Counted from the first letter of the stretch, positions 1 through 5,433 are shown. The stretch is 7,203 bases of DNA from DATLOJ01 sp035536315 (GCA_035536315.1 DATLOJ010000107.1:1-7203), one strand, 5' to 3'. Translations and numbers: made by a program. The notes: generated from the sequence alone by a model not told the origin.

Positions 1-587
1 ACCGGCTCGTAGTTGGTGCTCAGGTACTTTCCGTCGTCGTCGAACTCGATCGTCGTGACCGATGCCCGCCGGCATGGCAGGCCCGCTCTCCAGGGGGGCT
101 TCGGGTTTCCTTCTATGCGAAGGCGCGCGACCAGTATCGGTGTCATGTGCGATACGGCCACGGCCTCGCCCCCCGCATGCTTCCCGCGCATCCTCTCGAC
201 GGCGGCGAGCATCCTGGCCGAGGTCGAGTTGTAACTCTCGCCCCAGCTCGGCCTGAACGGGTTGATGAAGTGGCGCGCGTTGAGCGGGTTGCGGAACAGG
301 CGCATGTCGCCCGGCTTGCCTTCGAGCTTGCTCATCGACTCGATGAGGTCGGGTTCGACCTGTGGTTCGAGGGAGTGCCGTGCCGCGATCTTGTCAGCGG
401 TTTGAATGGCCCTTTCCATGGGGCTCATGTAAACGGCCGCTATCGGGCGGCTGCTGAGGTACTCGGCTACCGCATCGGCTTGCCTCAGGCCTCGCTCGGA
501 AAGCACGTACCCCTCGAGCCTGCCGTACCAGATGTTTCCGGGGTTCTCGACTTCCGCATGGCGGACCAGGTGAATTAGCGTGGACAT
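1..587 (-). CDS. Histidine phosphatase family protein (phosphoglycerate mutase-like), C-terminus cut by window edge
   Basis: 195 codons are visible and the C-terminal end lies beyond position 1. The protein begins MSTLIHLVRHAE, with the phospho-accepting histidine in R9-H10 (RHA instead of the common RHG). The second arginine is in SPMERAIQTA (R59), a candidate acid is E83, and the second catalytic histidine is in VSHMTPI (H147, with Met where Gly is usual). These are the four pocket elements of the branch-1 histidine phosphatase fold, which hydrolyses or transfers phosphate via a phosphohistidine. The substrate cannot be told from sequence; small-molecule phosphates such as sugar, nucleotide or cobalamin-pathway phosphates are all handled by this family. 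The ATG at 587 is fixed by the position of the first beta strand and RHA motif. There is no Shine-Dalgarno, but a TACTCT hexamer lies 8 nt upstream, suggesting a leaderless mRNA. Its 5' end overlaps the divergent membrane-protein gene by 8 bp. Confidence 0.93.
   Translation of the reverse strand, partial: MSTLIHLVRHAEVENPGNIWYGRLEGYVLSERGLRQADAVAEYLSSRPIAAVYMSPMERAIQTADKIAARHSLEPQVEPDLIESMSKLEGKPGDMRLFRNPLNARHFINPFRPSWGESYNSTSARMLAAVERMRGKHAGGEAVAVSHMTPILVARLRIEGNPKPPWRAGLPCRRASVTTIEFDDDGKYLSTNYEP
568..573 (+). promoter_or_regulatory. Shine-Dalgarno AGGTGA deciding the GTG start at 580
   Basis: AGGTGA is followed by 6 nt and then GTG at 580. The alternative ATG at 586 is 12 nt away, a poorer spacing. 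This ribosome-binding site lies antisense to codons 5-7 of the histidine phosphatase gene. Confidence 0.55.
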
Positions 588-1107
588 GGCCCGTGAGAGT
601 AATCGAAAGGAGCTTCGATTGAATCTTGTCTTCGCGCTGCTGGTCGCAACGGTCGGGGGGCTCATCGGAATGAAGATCGGCCTTCCCCAGGGTGCGCTGC
701 TCGGTGGTCTGCTCGCGGCAGCCGCCTTGAACGTCAGCAAGCTGTCGACGGTTCCGAAGCTGCCGGCGCCTTTGCTGTTCGCCATGTACGTCCTGATCGC
801 CGTGGAGCTGGGGGCCGGAGTTGAGCGCGCGACTCTCGGTGCTCTTGCGAAGGTCTGGCTTCCGGCCGTTGTTTACGTCGCGCTGCTGGTTGTGTTCTCC
901 GTTGGGTGCGGCCTGGCGATTCACAAGATCTATGGCGGAGAGCTGTCCACGTGGGTCATGGGAACCGCGCCTGGAGCGGTGAGTGGAATCGCGGCGCTCG
1001 CCGCCGACGTAAAGGCGAACGTTGCAGTGGTAGTAGCCCTTCACACTCTTCGTGTGACGGCCATCGTGTTTCTGATTCCGCCGCTGTACAAAGTGCTCGC
1101 GCGGTGA
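580..1107 (+). CDS. Half-length AbrB-family membrane protein (single AbrB duplication domain)
   Basis: 175 aa if read from GTG 580, or 173 aa from ATG 586. It is almost entirely hydrophobic, with about five to six membrane segments (approx. residues 14-34, 38-54, 62-80, 92-115, 145-172). The opening GLIGMKIGLPQGALLGGLLAA (26-46) and the later GTAPGAVSGIAALAADVKAN (128-147) followed by LHTLRV match the two halves of one AbrB repeat unit (PF05145 / COG3180 type, often mislabelled 'ammonia monooxygenase'). Full family members carry two such units in about 350 aa; this one has only one, so it would need to dimerise or pair with another half. The role is unproven: the family is thought to be transporters or membrane regulators. 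The SDR gene starts 31 nt downstream on the same strand, but that gene has its own promoter signal. The start overlaps the divergent phosphatase gene. Confidence 0.85.
   Translation: MDMARESNRKELRLNLVFALLVATVGGLIGMKIGLPQGALLGGLLAAAALNVSKLSTVPKLPAPLLFAMYVLIAVELGAGVERATLGALAKVWLPAVVYVALLVVFSVGCGLAIHKIYGGELSTWVMGTAPGAVSGIAALAADVKANVAVVVALHTLRVTAIVFLIPPLYKVLAR
596..601 (-). promoter_or_regulatory. Candidate -10 box for leaderless histidine phosphatase transcript
   Basis: On the minus strand the hexamer TACTCT (TANNNT class) ends 8 nt before the ATG at 587. There is no purine-rich ribosome-binding site. The box lies inside the first codons of the divergent gene, so this promoter would be fully intragenic. 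No clear -35 is seen. Confidence 0.4.
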
Positions 1108-1125
1108 GGCACGCTTCGGTAGTGC

Positions 1126-1131
1126 TAGCGT
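1126..1131 (+). promoter_or_regulatory. Candidate -10 box for leaderless SDR transcript
   Basis: TAGCGT (TANNNT) ends 7 nt before the ATG at 1139, and there is no Shine-Dalgarno between it and the start. This is the spacing expected if transcription begins at or next to the A of the start codon. It lies in the 31-bp gap after the AbrB-like gene. Confidence 0.45.
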
Positions 1132-1138
1132 CAATTGC

Positions 1139-1942
1139 ATGAAATGGCAGGGAAAGCGCTGCGTCGTCACCGGGGCCTCCAGCGGCTTTGGCGTGGAGAT
1201 TGCCAAGCTGCTCGCGGGGAAGGGGGCCGAGGTAATCGCGGTCGCGCGGCGCAGGGAAAGGCTCGAGGCACTGGTGGAAGAGCTCGGCGGCGAGCCCCAC
1301 TCGTTCGAAGTGTGCGACATCTCGTCGCTGGAGGAGATTCGCAAGCTAGCGTCCATCCTGGCGGACAAGTTTCCTCACATAGACGTTCTGATCAACAACG
1401 CCGGAATTCCGGGGAGCGGCCCATTCGGCGAGGCATCGTCGGAGGAGATTGAGCGGGTGATCAAGACCAACCTTCTTGGCCCGATGCTCACGACCAGGGA
1501 GCTTCTTCATTTGGTGGAAGCGGCTCCAAAGGCCGAACGCACGCCGGTCGTCGTGAACGTCTCGTCGATTGCGGGACGAGTCCCAACCCCGCGGCTGGCC
1601 GACTACGCGGCGTCGAAGTTTGGTCTCGTCGGGTTCACGGAAGCCGCGTGGCACGATCTGAAGCCCCGCGGCATCCGCTCGATGGTTGTGAACCCGGGCC
1701 TTGCCGACACCGAGGGTTTCCCAATGGACCGCATCCGAAAGAACCCTCTTGTGGCATGGACGGTCATGGACGCTTCCAGAGTTGCGAAGGCCCTGATCGG
1801 TGGCATCGAGAGGGGGAGCTTCGAGGTTCGCGTGCAGTGGTGGATGCATCCGCTGTATCACGTGACGGTTGCGTTGGGACCCTTGCGCCGGTTGGTATCG
1901 GGAGCGCTGCAGGACACAATCGACGACGCCGGGAAGCGCTAG
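1139..1942 (+). CDS. Short-chain dehydrogenase/reductase (SDR), classical type
   Basis: 267 aa, the normal length for a classical SDR. The dinucleotide-binding motif TGASSGFG is at 11-18, arginines at 37-39 at the end of beta-2 favour NADP(H), D60 precedes the adenine pocket, and NNAG is at 86-89. The catalytic tetrad is complete: N111, S143 (in VNVSSIAG), Y156 and K160 (YAASK), followed by NPG at 185-187. It is therefore a predicted active NAD(P)-dependent oxidoreductase acting on a hydroxyl or carbonyl group; the substrate cannot be assigned. The C-terminal part (about 203-255) contains a Trp/His/aromatic-rich stretch WWMHPLYHVTVALGPL that could form a hydrophobic lid or lie on the membrane. 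The ATG start is fixed by the short lead to the Rossmann strand and has no Shine-Dalgarno, in line with leaderless expression. Confidence 0.95.
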   Translation: MKWQGKRCVVTGASSGFGVEIAKLLAGKGAEVIAVARRRERLEALVEELGGEPHSFEVCDISSLEEIRKLASILADKFPHIDVLINNAGIPGSGPFGEASSEEIERVIKTNLLGPMLTTRELLHLVEAAPKAERTPVVVNVSSIAGRVPTPRLADYAASKFGLVGFTEAAWHDLKPRGIRSMVVNPGLADTEGFPMDRIRKNPLVAWTVMDASRVAKALIGGIERGSFEVRVQWWMHPLYHVTVALGPLRRLVSGALQDTIDDAGKR

Positions 1943-1951
1943 CTAGTGCAC

Positions 1952-2059
1952 CGTCAGGCAACGTTCGCCGCGTTAGTGCGGCGCAGGCTTCCGCCATGCG
2001 GCGTTCTCGGTCGCCCACATACCTCTTGGTATGCGAGCTCCCTGCGGCCTTGCCTGACG
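1952..2059. repeat. 108-bp nested inverted-repeat structure in convergent gap; possible bidirectional terminator or structured RNA
   Basis: The gap between the two convergent stop codons (1943-2105) has no plausible gene. It is bounded by a perfect 10-bp inverted repeat, CGTCAGGCAA at 1952-1961 and TTGCCTGACG at 2050-2059. Inside are a 6-bp hairpin CGCCGC/GCGGCG with a 6-nt loop (1966-1983), a short CCGC/GCGG hairpin (1991-2001), and a perfect 6-bp hairpin CATACC-TCTT-GGTATG (2018-2033). No T-run follows any stem on either strand, so classical intrinsic termination is not shown. Actinobacterial terminators often lack the T-run, so bidirectional termination remains the simplest reading. A structured RNA or a small mobile palindromic unit are alternatives. 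No target-site duplication is visible. Confidence 0.5.
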
Positions 2060-2105
2060 AAACCCTGCATCCGCCCTAACATCGCCGACGTCACCAGACG
2101 GAGCA

Positions 2106-3392
2106 CTAAAAGCTCGCGCTGAACGCGCGGGCTTTCTCCGGCCCCCGCGCATACCTTCGGAAGATCGCTTCACCGGGGCCTCCGCTTTCGGTCGGAGGAT
2201 CCGGAATCTGCTTCAGGTTGTAGCTCCAGCCGCTGTCGGTGACTTCGACCACGCCGAAGCCGAACGGCCATTCCTTCACACATGGGACTTCCAGAACGGG
2301 AACCCCGTTCAGCTCCGTCAGGGCCGAGCGATGGGTGTGACCGCAGAACACCGCGAACGGCTTAACGCGATCGACCATCCGAGCCAATGTCTCGGTGCTC
2401 TCCTCATCCAGGCCGAAGATCAGCGGAGGAAACCCGAGGTATGGATACGGCGGGTGGTGAAGCACGACGATCGTGCGTTCATCTGAGCCCTCCAGCGCGT
2501 CGACCCAACGGGCGACCTCCTCCTCGAACCTGCCACCGGGCACCGACTCATGCGGCTCCTGTTTGAACCCTCCGCCGAGCAGATCGAACGGCGGAAACGG
2601 CGAGGCTTCGGGAGTGGCGGAGTTGATCACGATCATCCTGACTCCATAAGTCGAGTCGTCGATCAATGGCTCGCGGTTGAAGGTCTTTCGAAAAGTCTCG
2701 AGGCCGGAGGCCGAGGGAGCGCCGCCCCCGCCCCACATGTCGTGGTTTCCCAGCGTTACGAAGGTCGGAAATTGCGACCAGTCGATGATCGTCCTGGCCT
2801 GGGCGAAGAGGTGGTCGGCTCCGTTCTGCGTCAGATCCCCCGTGAGCACTGCGAAGTCCGACTCGGTCTCAGGAAGATGGTTGAGCACGCGCGCCAGGAT
2901 GTCGTCGGCGCGGGGCGCCCCCACGTGAGGGTCTCCGATCAGAGCGAAGCGGGTGATGAGGTTGCCTTGGGCCTTTGTCTCCTGCGCCTCGGGCCATTCC
3001 GGCGGGAGCGGAGCCGGCATTCCAGCCACCGCCAGCTGGTTCGCCGCTTCCATCAGATCCGGCTCACCAATGGCTTTCATCTCGGCCAGTTGCTCGGCGT
3101 CCATGGTTGCTTCGGAGTGGGCGTCGACGTACATCGCCAGACGCTGAAGGAATATCGCAGCCATGGCGCCGGTTTCGCCCGGGGGGCCGGCGACGTCGTC
3201 CATCCACCGCGCGTGGCCCTCGGCGAAGTCGTCGCTGACCTGAATGCCGGCCTTCTTGCAGACGTCCTCGAGTATCCCGGCCCGGCGTTTCGCTCTGGCG
3301 GCTCCGTCGGTGAGGCCTCTTCCGTCGAGGGCCTTGGCCCGCGCGGCTTCGACTACCCAGTTGGAGAGCTTTAGCTCGGCCTCGCCCGACAT
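2106..3392 (-). CDS. Calcineurin-like metallophosphoesterase with unknown N-terminal domain
   Basis: 428 aa from ATG 3392. The C-terminal two thirds (about 148-395) is a metallophosphoesterase with every metal-binding block visible: GDPHVG (D154, H156), GDLTQNG (D186), GNHD (N216, H217), HHPP (H312-H313) and GHTH (H352, H354). It should be a dinuclear-metal phosphohydrolase of the 3',5'-cAMP phosphodiesterase/Icc-like group, but the substrate (cyclic nucleotide, nucleotide or phospholipid headgroup) is not decided by sequence. Residues 1-145 are a charged, Ala/Glu-rich, probably helical region I do not recognise. There is no signal peptide, so it is probably cytoplasmic. The start at 3392 is preferred over two upstream in-frame starts because a TAGCTT -10 hexamer lies 8 nt before it and no Shine-Dalgarno is present. 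It is divergent from the deaminase gene, with 47 bp between start codons. Confidence 0.93.
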   Translation of the reverse strand: MSGEAELKLSNWVVEAARAKALDGRGLTDGAARAKRRAGILEDVCKKAGIQVSDDFAEGHARWMDDVAGPPGETGAMAAIFLQRLAMYVDAHSEATMDAEQLAEMKAIGEPDLMEAANQLAVAGMPAPLPPEWPEAQETKAQGNLITRFALIGDPHVGAPRADDILARVLNHLPETESDFAVLTGDLTQNGADHLFAQARTIIDWSQFPTFVTLGNHDMWGGGGAPSASGLETFRKTFNREPLIDDSTYGVRMIVINSATPEASPFPPFDLLGGGFKQEPHESVPGGRFEEEVARWVDALEGSDERTIVVLHHPPYPYLGFPPLIFGLDEESTETLARMVDRVKPFAVFCGHTHRSALTELNGVPVLEVPCVKEWPFGFGVVEVTDSGWSYNLKQIPDPPTESGGPGEAIFRRYARGPEKARAFSASF

Positions 3393-3400
3393 GCTTGGCG

Positions 3401-3406
3401 AAGCTA
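3401..3406 (-). promoter_or_regulatory. Candidate -10 box for leaderless metallophosphoesterase transcript
   Basis: On the minus strand TAGCTT (TANNNT) ends 8 nt before the ATG at 3392. The 47-bp divergent gap (3393-3439) must hold the promoters of both genes. For the rightward gene only a weak CATGAT (3422-3427) is seen. Confidence 0.4.
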
Positions 3407-3439
3407 CCAGAATGCTTATGGCATGATTCGCTCTCATCC

Positions 3440-3904
3440 ATGGCAATTTCCTCTCGTTCGCGCGCCGATTGGGACACTTACTTTCTCGACATCGCGCGTC
3501 AGGCTGCGACAAGATCAAGCTGCACTCAGTACCGCCACGGCGCCGTCGTCGTTTCCGGGCGGCGCATTCGATCTACCGGCTACAACGGAACGCCAAGCGG
3601 ATACGGGCACTGCGATCAAGGTGCGTGTCCGCGCGGGCGGAAGGGCGACATGTCCAAGCCGTGTCACGGTCTTCACGCCGAGGCGAACGCGTTGTTGTTT
3701 GCCGGGCCCGAGGAACGCGACGGGTCGACCCTCTACATCACCGCTCCGCCATGCATGGACTGCGCGAAGCTCATCGCCAACTCCGGAGTGACGGAGGTCG
3801 TTGCTTACAGCGGCGACTTCCCCGAGCTGGACAGGGTCAAGAGGTTTCTGCTCGACTGCAAAGTGCGGGTTCGATTGATCAAGGCGCCCAAAGCCGTCAA
3901 CTGA
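3440..3904 (+). CDS. dCMP deaminase family protein (ComEB-like cytidine/deoxycytidylate deaminase fold)
   Basis: 154 aa. The N-terminal WDTYFLDIAR and TGYNGTPSG (about 46-54) are typical of dCMP deaminases, where the GYNG loop contacts the nucleotide. The zinc site is complete: HAE at 79-81 (H79 ligand, E81 proton shuttle) and PPCMDC at 103-108 (C105, C108 ligands). Extra cysteines C58, C63 and C75 in the insert before HAE resemble the second, structural zinc site of the phage T4/ComEB subgroup. It would deaminate dCMP to dUMP, feeding thymidylate synthesis, in the cytoplasm. ATG 3440 is chosen because the family begins a few residues before the WDxYF helix; an upstream TTG at 3395 would add 15 non-family residues. 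No Shine-Dalgarno is visible, so the transcript may have a very short leader. A strong hairpin begins 5 nt after the stop codon. Confidence 0.93.
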   Translation: MAISSRSRADWDTYFLDIARQAATRSSCTQYRHGAVVVSGRRIRSTGYNGTPSGYGHCDQGACPRGRKGDMSKPCHGLHAEANALLFAGPEERDGSTLYITAPPCMDCAKLIANSGVTEVVAYSGDFPELDRVKRFLLDCKVRVRLIKAPKAVN

Positions 3905-3908
3905 CGAA

Positions 3909-3942
3909 CTGACCGCCGGGTCGATTTCGACCTGCGGGTCAG
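3909..3942 (+). terminator. Long hairpin terminator after dCMP deaminase gene (no T-run)
   Basis: The arms 3909-3924 and 3927-3942 pair over 16 positions with two mismatches and one G-U. The outer CTGACC/GGTCAG and inner GGTCGA/TCGACC blocks are perfect, and the realistic loop is ATTT. It begins 5 nt after the stop codon. No run of T follows directly; the first T-rich stretch is near 3967. This fits an actinobacterial-type hairpin terminator or an mRNA 3'-end stabiliser. Confidence 0.6.
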
Positions 3943-4001
3943 TATGTGCCCAGGCTCGTAAAAAACTTTTCTCGGATGGCAGGTTCTTTCGCCAGAGCCC
4001 T

Positions 4002-4029
4002 TTCGACTCACCCACATCGCCCTTACCAT
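4002..4029 (+). promoter_or_regulatory. Candidate promoter for the zinc-ribbon gene
   Basis: TTCGAC (4002-4007), a weak -35, is followed after 16 bp by TACCAT (4024-4029), a TANNNT -10. Transcription from about 4036 would give a short leader carrying the AAGGGAG Shine-Dalgarno at 4040-4046. Apart from the hairpin at 3909-3942, the rest of the 150-bp gap before the gene shows only weak 4-5 bp inverted repeats. Confidence 0.3.
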
Positions 4030-4054
4030 CGTTGAAGCGAAGGGAGTGGTGAGG

Positions 4055-4291
4055 GTGCTGTTAGTTAAATGTGAGGCTTGTGGTGCCGCCGTCCGGTCGG
4101 AAAGCTCGGACGCGGGCCAGTGCGCGAGTTGTGGTCAGGGCCTGACGGGCTCGGCGACCATGCCGGTATCGATTGCGATCGGGATGCAGGACTTCTCCGA
4201 TGTGGTCACTGAGTCGTCGATCACTGAAGACATCGGACACACGCAACTTCCAGAAGCGTTTGCGCGCGAGGATCTGATAAGAGTCAGCTAG
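4055..4291 (+). CDS. Small zinc-ribbon-like protein (two CxxC pairs), unknown function
   Basis: 78 aa from GTG 4055. The N-terminus has CEAC (C6, C9) and CASC (C23, C26), 13 residues apart: a compact zinc ribbon or rubredoxin-type knuckle. The rest (about 30-78) is a short acidic tail with Ser/Thr-rich TESSITED and no other recognisable motif. Such small ribbons act as DNA-, RNA- or protein-binding modules, but no specific role can be given. Three in-frame GTG codons are possible (4046, 4049, 4055); 4055 has the best spacing, 8 nt after AAGGGAG. Codon usage looks like the neighbouring genes, supporting a real gene. It converges on the radical SAM gene, and the two coding regions overlap by 8 bp at their stop codons. 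Confidence 0.6.
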   Translation: MLLVKCEACGAAVRSESSDAGQCASCGQGLTGSATMPVSIAIGMQDFSDVVTESSITEDIGHTQLPEAFAREDLIRVS

Positions 4292-5366
4292 GAACGCGGG
4301 CCCACTTCGGCGCTTTGCGTGGTGTCTCGCTGAGATCCAGTGACATCTGTTCGACATCTTCGCTTGGCGCTTCCTCGGTTACGCGTTCTTGGCGCCTCGG
4401 TGCATGCTTCCGGTCTTTCTCGAATGCGCCGTACCGGGACTTCAGCGCGCTGACCCGCCCCCCGATCTCGCGGGACACGTCTTTTGGAGCGTTCGACTTG
4501 ACGTAAGTCGCCCGATAGTTCTGCACGAGGTGCGGGTACTCGCGCTCCAGCCACGGCATGAACTCCTCCTTAACGCCGGGCCGCAGATACAGCACGATCG
4601 GCAGGATGTGAGTAGCACCCGATTCCGCAATAGCTCGCACGGTTGCTTCGAGCTGTTCCGGAGAGTCTGAGATTCCAGGAAGTATGGGGGCCATTAGAAC
4701 CCCGCATGGGATGCCCGCTTCATTCAGCTTCTTGACGACTTCCAAGCGCCTGCGCGGATGGGGCGTCCCCGGCTCGCTGCGTTTCCACACGTCTTCATCG
4801 ACGGTGCCGACCGAGAAGTTCGTGGTGACATCCATCTTGGCGGCGCCCTCTTGCAACAGATCGATGTCGCGCTGGATGAGAGTTCCTTTGGTAAGAATTG
4901 AGTAAGGGTTTCGCGCAGAATTGAGCTCGCCGAGAATTCCGCGCATCAGTTTGTAGTGGCCCTCAGCGCGCTGATAGGGATCGGTGTTAGTCCCCATCGC
5001 AATCTGCTCGCCGCCCCAAGACTTCTTGCGAAGCTCACGGCGCACTAAATCAACAGCGTTGACCTTGACGACGATTTTCTTGTCGAAGTCCTCGCCGGCA
5101 TTGAAGTCGAGGTAAGTGTGCGTGGGCCGAGCAAAACAGAACCGGCAGGCATGACTGCATCCTCTGTACGGGTTGATCGTCCAGTTGAAGCCGAAGCGGT
5201 CGCCGGGAACGTGGTTGATGATGCTCTTCGCGTTGACCTCGTAAAAAGTCATGCCTTTGAACTCGGGAGTTTTGAACCGCCGGACGACGGCCTCGTCGGC
5301 AAATATCGGAAGCCGTGCACGCTCCTCGGAGTCGTCGCGGTCCGCTAGCAGGTTGTCCCACCTCAT
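4284..5366 (-). CDS. Rv2578c-family radical SAM protein (SplB/COG1533-like), SOS-box controlled
   Basis: 360 aa. The radical SAM cluster motif is YRGCSHACRFC with C70, C74 and C77 (CxxxCxxC), which binds the 4Fe-4S cluster that cleaves S-adenosylmethionine. The N-terminal MRW start, FARPTHTYLDF (78-88), MGTNTDPYQRAEG (124-136) and ILTKGTL (157-163) are hallmarks of the Rv2578c/PA0069 group, relatives of spore photoproduct lyase whose substrate is unknown. The barrel runs to about 290. The C-terminal 60 residues are polar and probably disordered, and contain QMSLDL (340-345), which resembles the hexameric beta-clamp-binding peptide QLxLxL. An SOS box lies 14 nt upstream of the start codon. Box plus motif suggest a role in DNA damage repair (inference). 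No Shine-Dalgarno is visible; TATCCT 10 nt before the ATG could give a near-leaderless mRNA. It overlaps the convergent zinc-ribbon gene by 8 bp. Confidence 0.95.
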   Translation of the reverse strand: MRWDNLLADRDDSEERARLPIFADEAVVRRFKTPEFKGMTFYEVNAKSIINHVPGDRFGFNWTINPYRGCSHACRFCFARPTHTYLDFNAGEDFDKKIVVKVNAVDLVRRELRKKSWGGEQIAMGTNTDPYQRAEGHYKLMRGILGELNSARNPYSILTKGTLIQRDIDLLQEGAAKMDVTTNFSVGTVDEDVWKRSEPGTPHPRRRLEVVKKLNEAGIPCGVLMAPILPGISDSPEQLEATVRAIAESGATHILPIVLYLRPGVKEEFMPWLEREYPHLVQNYRATYVKSNAPKDVSREIGGRVSALKSRYGAFEKDRKHAPRRQERVTEEAPSEDVEQMSLDLSETPRKAPKWARVPS

Positions 5367-5376
5367 AGTGCTTAGA

Positions 5377-5382
5377 AGGATA
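5377..5382 (-). promoter_or_regulatory. Candidate -10 box for the radical SAM gene
   Basis: On the minus strand TATCCT (TANNNT) ends 10 nt before the ATG at 5366. It overlaps the SOS box at 5381-5396 by 2 bp, so a bound LexA dimer would block RNA polymerase. Confidence 0.4.
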
Positions 5383-5396
5383 GAACATATGTTCGA
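5381..5396 (-). promoter_or_regulatory. LexA/SOS box upstream of radical SAM gene
   Basis: On the minus strand the 16-mer TCGAACATATGTTCTA matches the mycobacterial SOS consensus TCGAAC-N4-GTTCGA at 11 of 12 defined positions; the one mismatch is T for G in the last half-site. It also fits the Gram-positive form CGAAC-RNRY-GTTC, with ATAT as the spacer. The core GAACATATGTTC (5383-5394) is a perfect palindrome. It sits 14 nt before the start codon and overlaps the predicted -10, a typical repressor position. No other match this good is seen in the window. Confidence 0.8.
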
Positions 5397-5407
5397 CTAA
5401 GCCAACC

Positions 5408-5423
5408 GTGGCTTCGAGCCCAC
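5408..5423 (-). terminator. Small hairpin between SRPBCC gene and SOS promoter; weak terminator candidate
   Basis: GTGGCT-TCG-AGCC(C)AC forms a 6-bp stem with a 3-nt loop and one bulged base. No T-run follows. It could insulate the SOS-controlled gene from read-through, together with the stems in the 40-bp-spaced repeats, but the evidence is thin. Confidence 0.25.
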
Positions 5424-5433
5424 ATCGGGTGGT

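Noticed and set aside
351..371. Second SOS box near two GTTCGA-like motifs
   Set aside because: The two GTTCGA copies are direct, not inverted, and lie inside the phosphatase coding region. They do not form a LexA palindrome.
394..1368. 324-codon open frame on the minus strand
   Set aside because: It runs antisense through the AbrB-like gene and the SDR start, both with clear family motifs. Its product is low-complexity Arg/Ser/His-rich, typical of a shadow frame in GC-rich DNA.
1966..2078. Integron attC-like site in the convergent gap
   Set aside because: A GTTAG and a CCTAAC are present, but neither fits the GTTRRRY / RYYYAAC core sites, and no integrase or gene cassette array is nearby.
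2550..3374. 274-codon open frame on the plus strand
   Set aside because: It is antisense to the metallophosphoesterase, whose full motif set is present. The translated product has no recognisable motif and shadow-like composition.
3395..3439. TTG at 3395 as deaminase start
   Set aside because: It adds 15 residues outside the family's normal N-terminus and overlaps the divergent promoter region. ATG 3440 fits the family length.
3393..3518. Upstream in-frame starts for the metallophosphoesterase (positions 3437 and 3518)
   Set aside because: They would run through the divergent promoter gap into the deaminase coding region. The ATG at 3392 has a well-placed -10 hexamer and is the simpler start.
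3943..4023. Riboswitch before the zinc-ribbon gene
   Set aside because: Only weak 4-5 bp inverted repeats (for example GGCTC at 3953-3957 with GAGCC at 3995-3999) and an A/T run are present. No conserved aptamer core is recognised.
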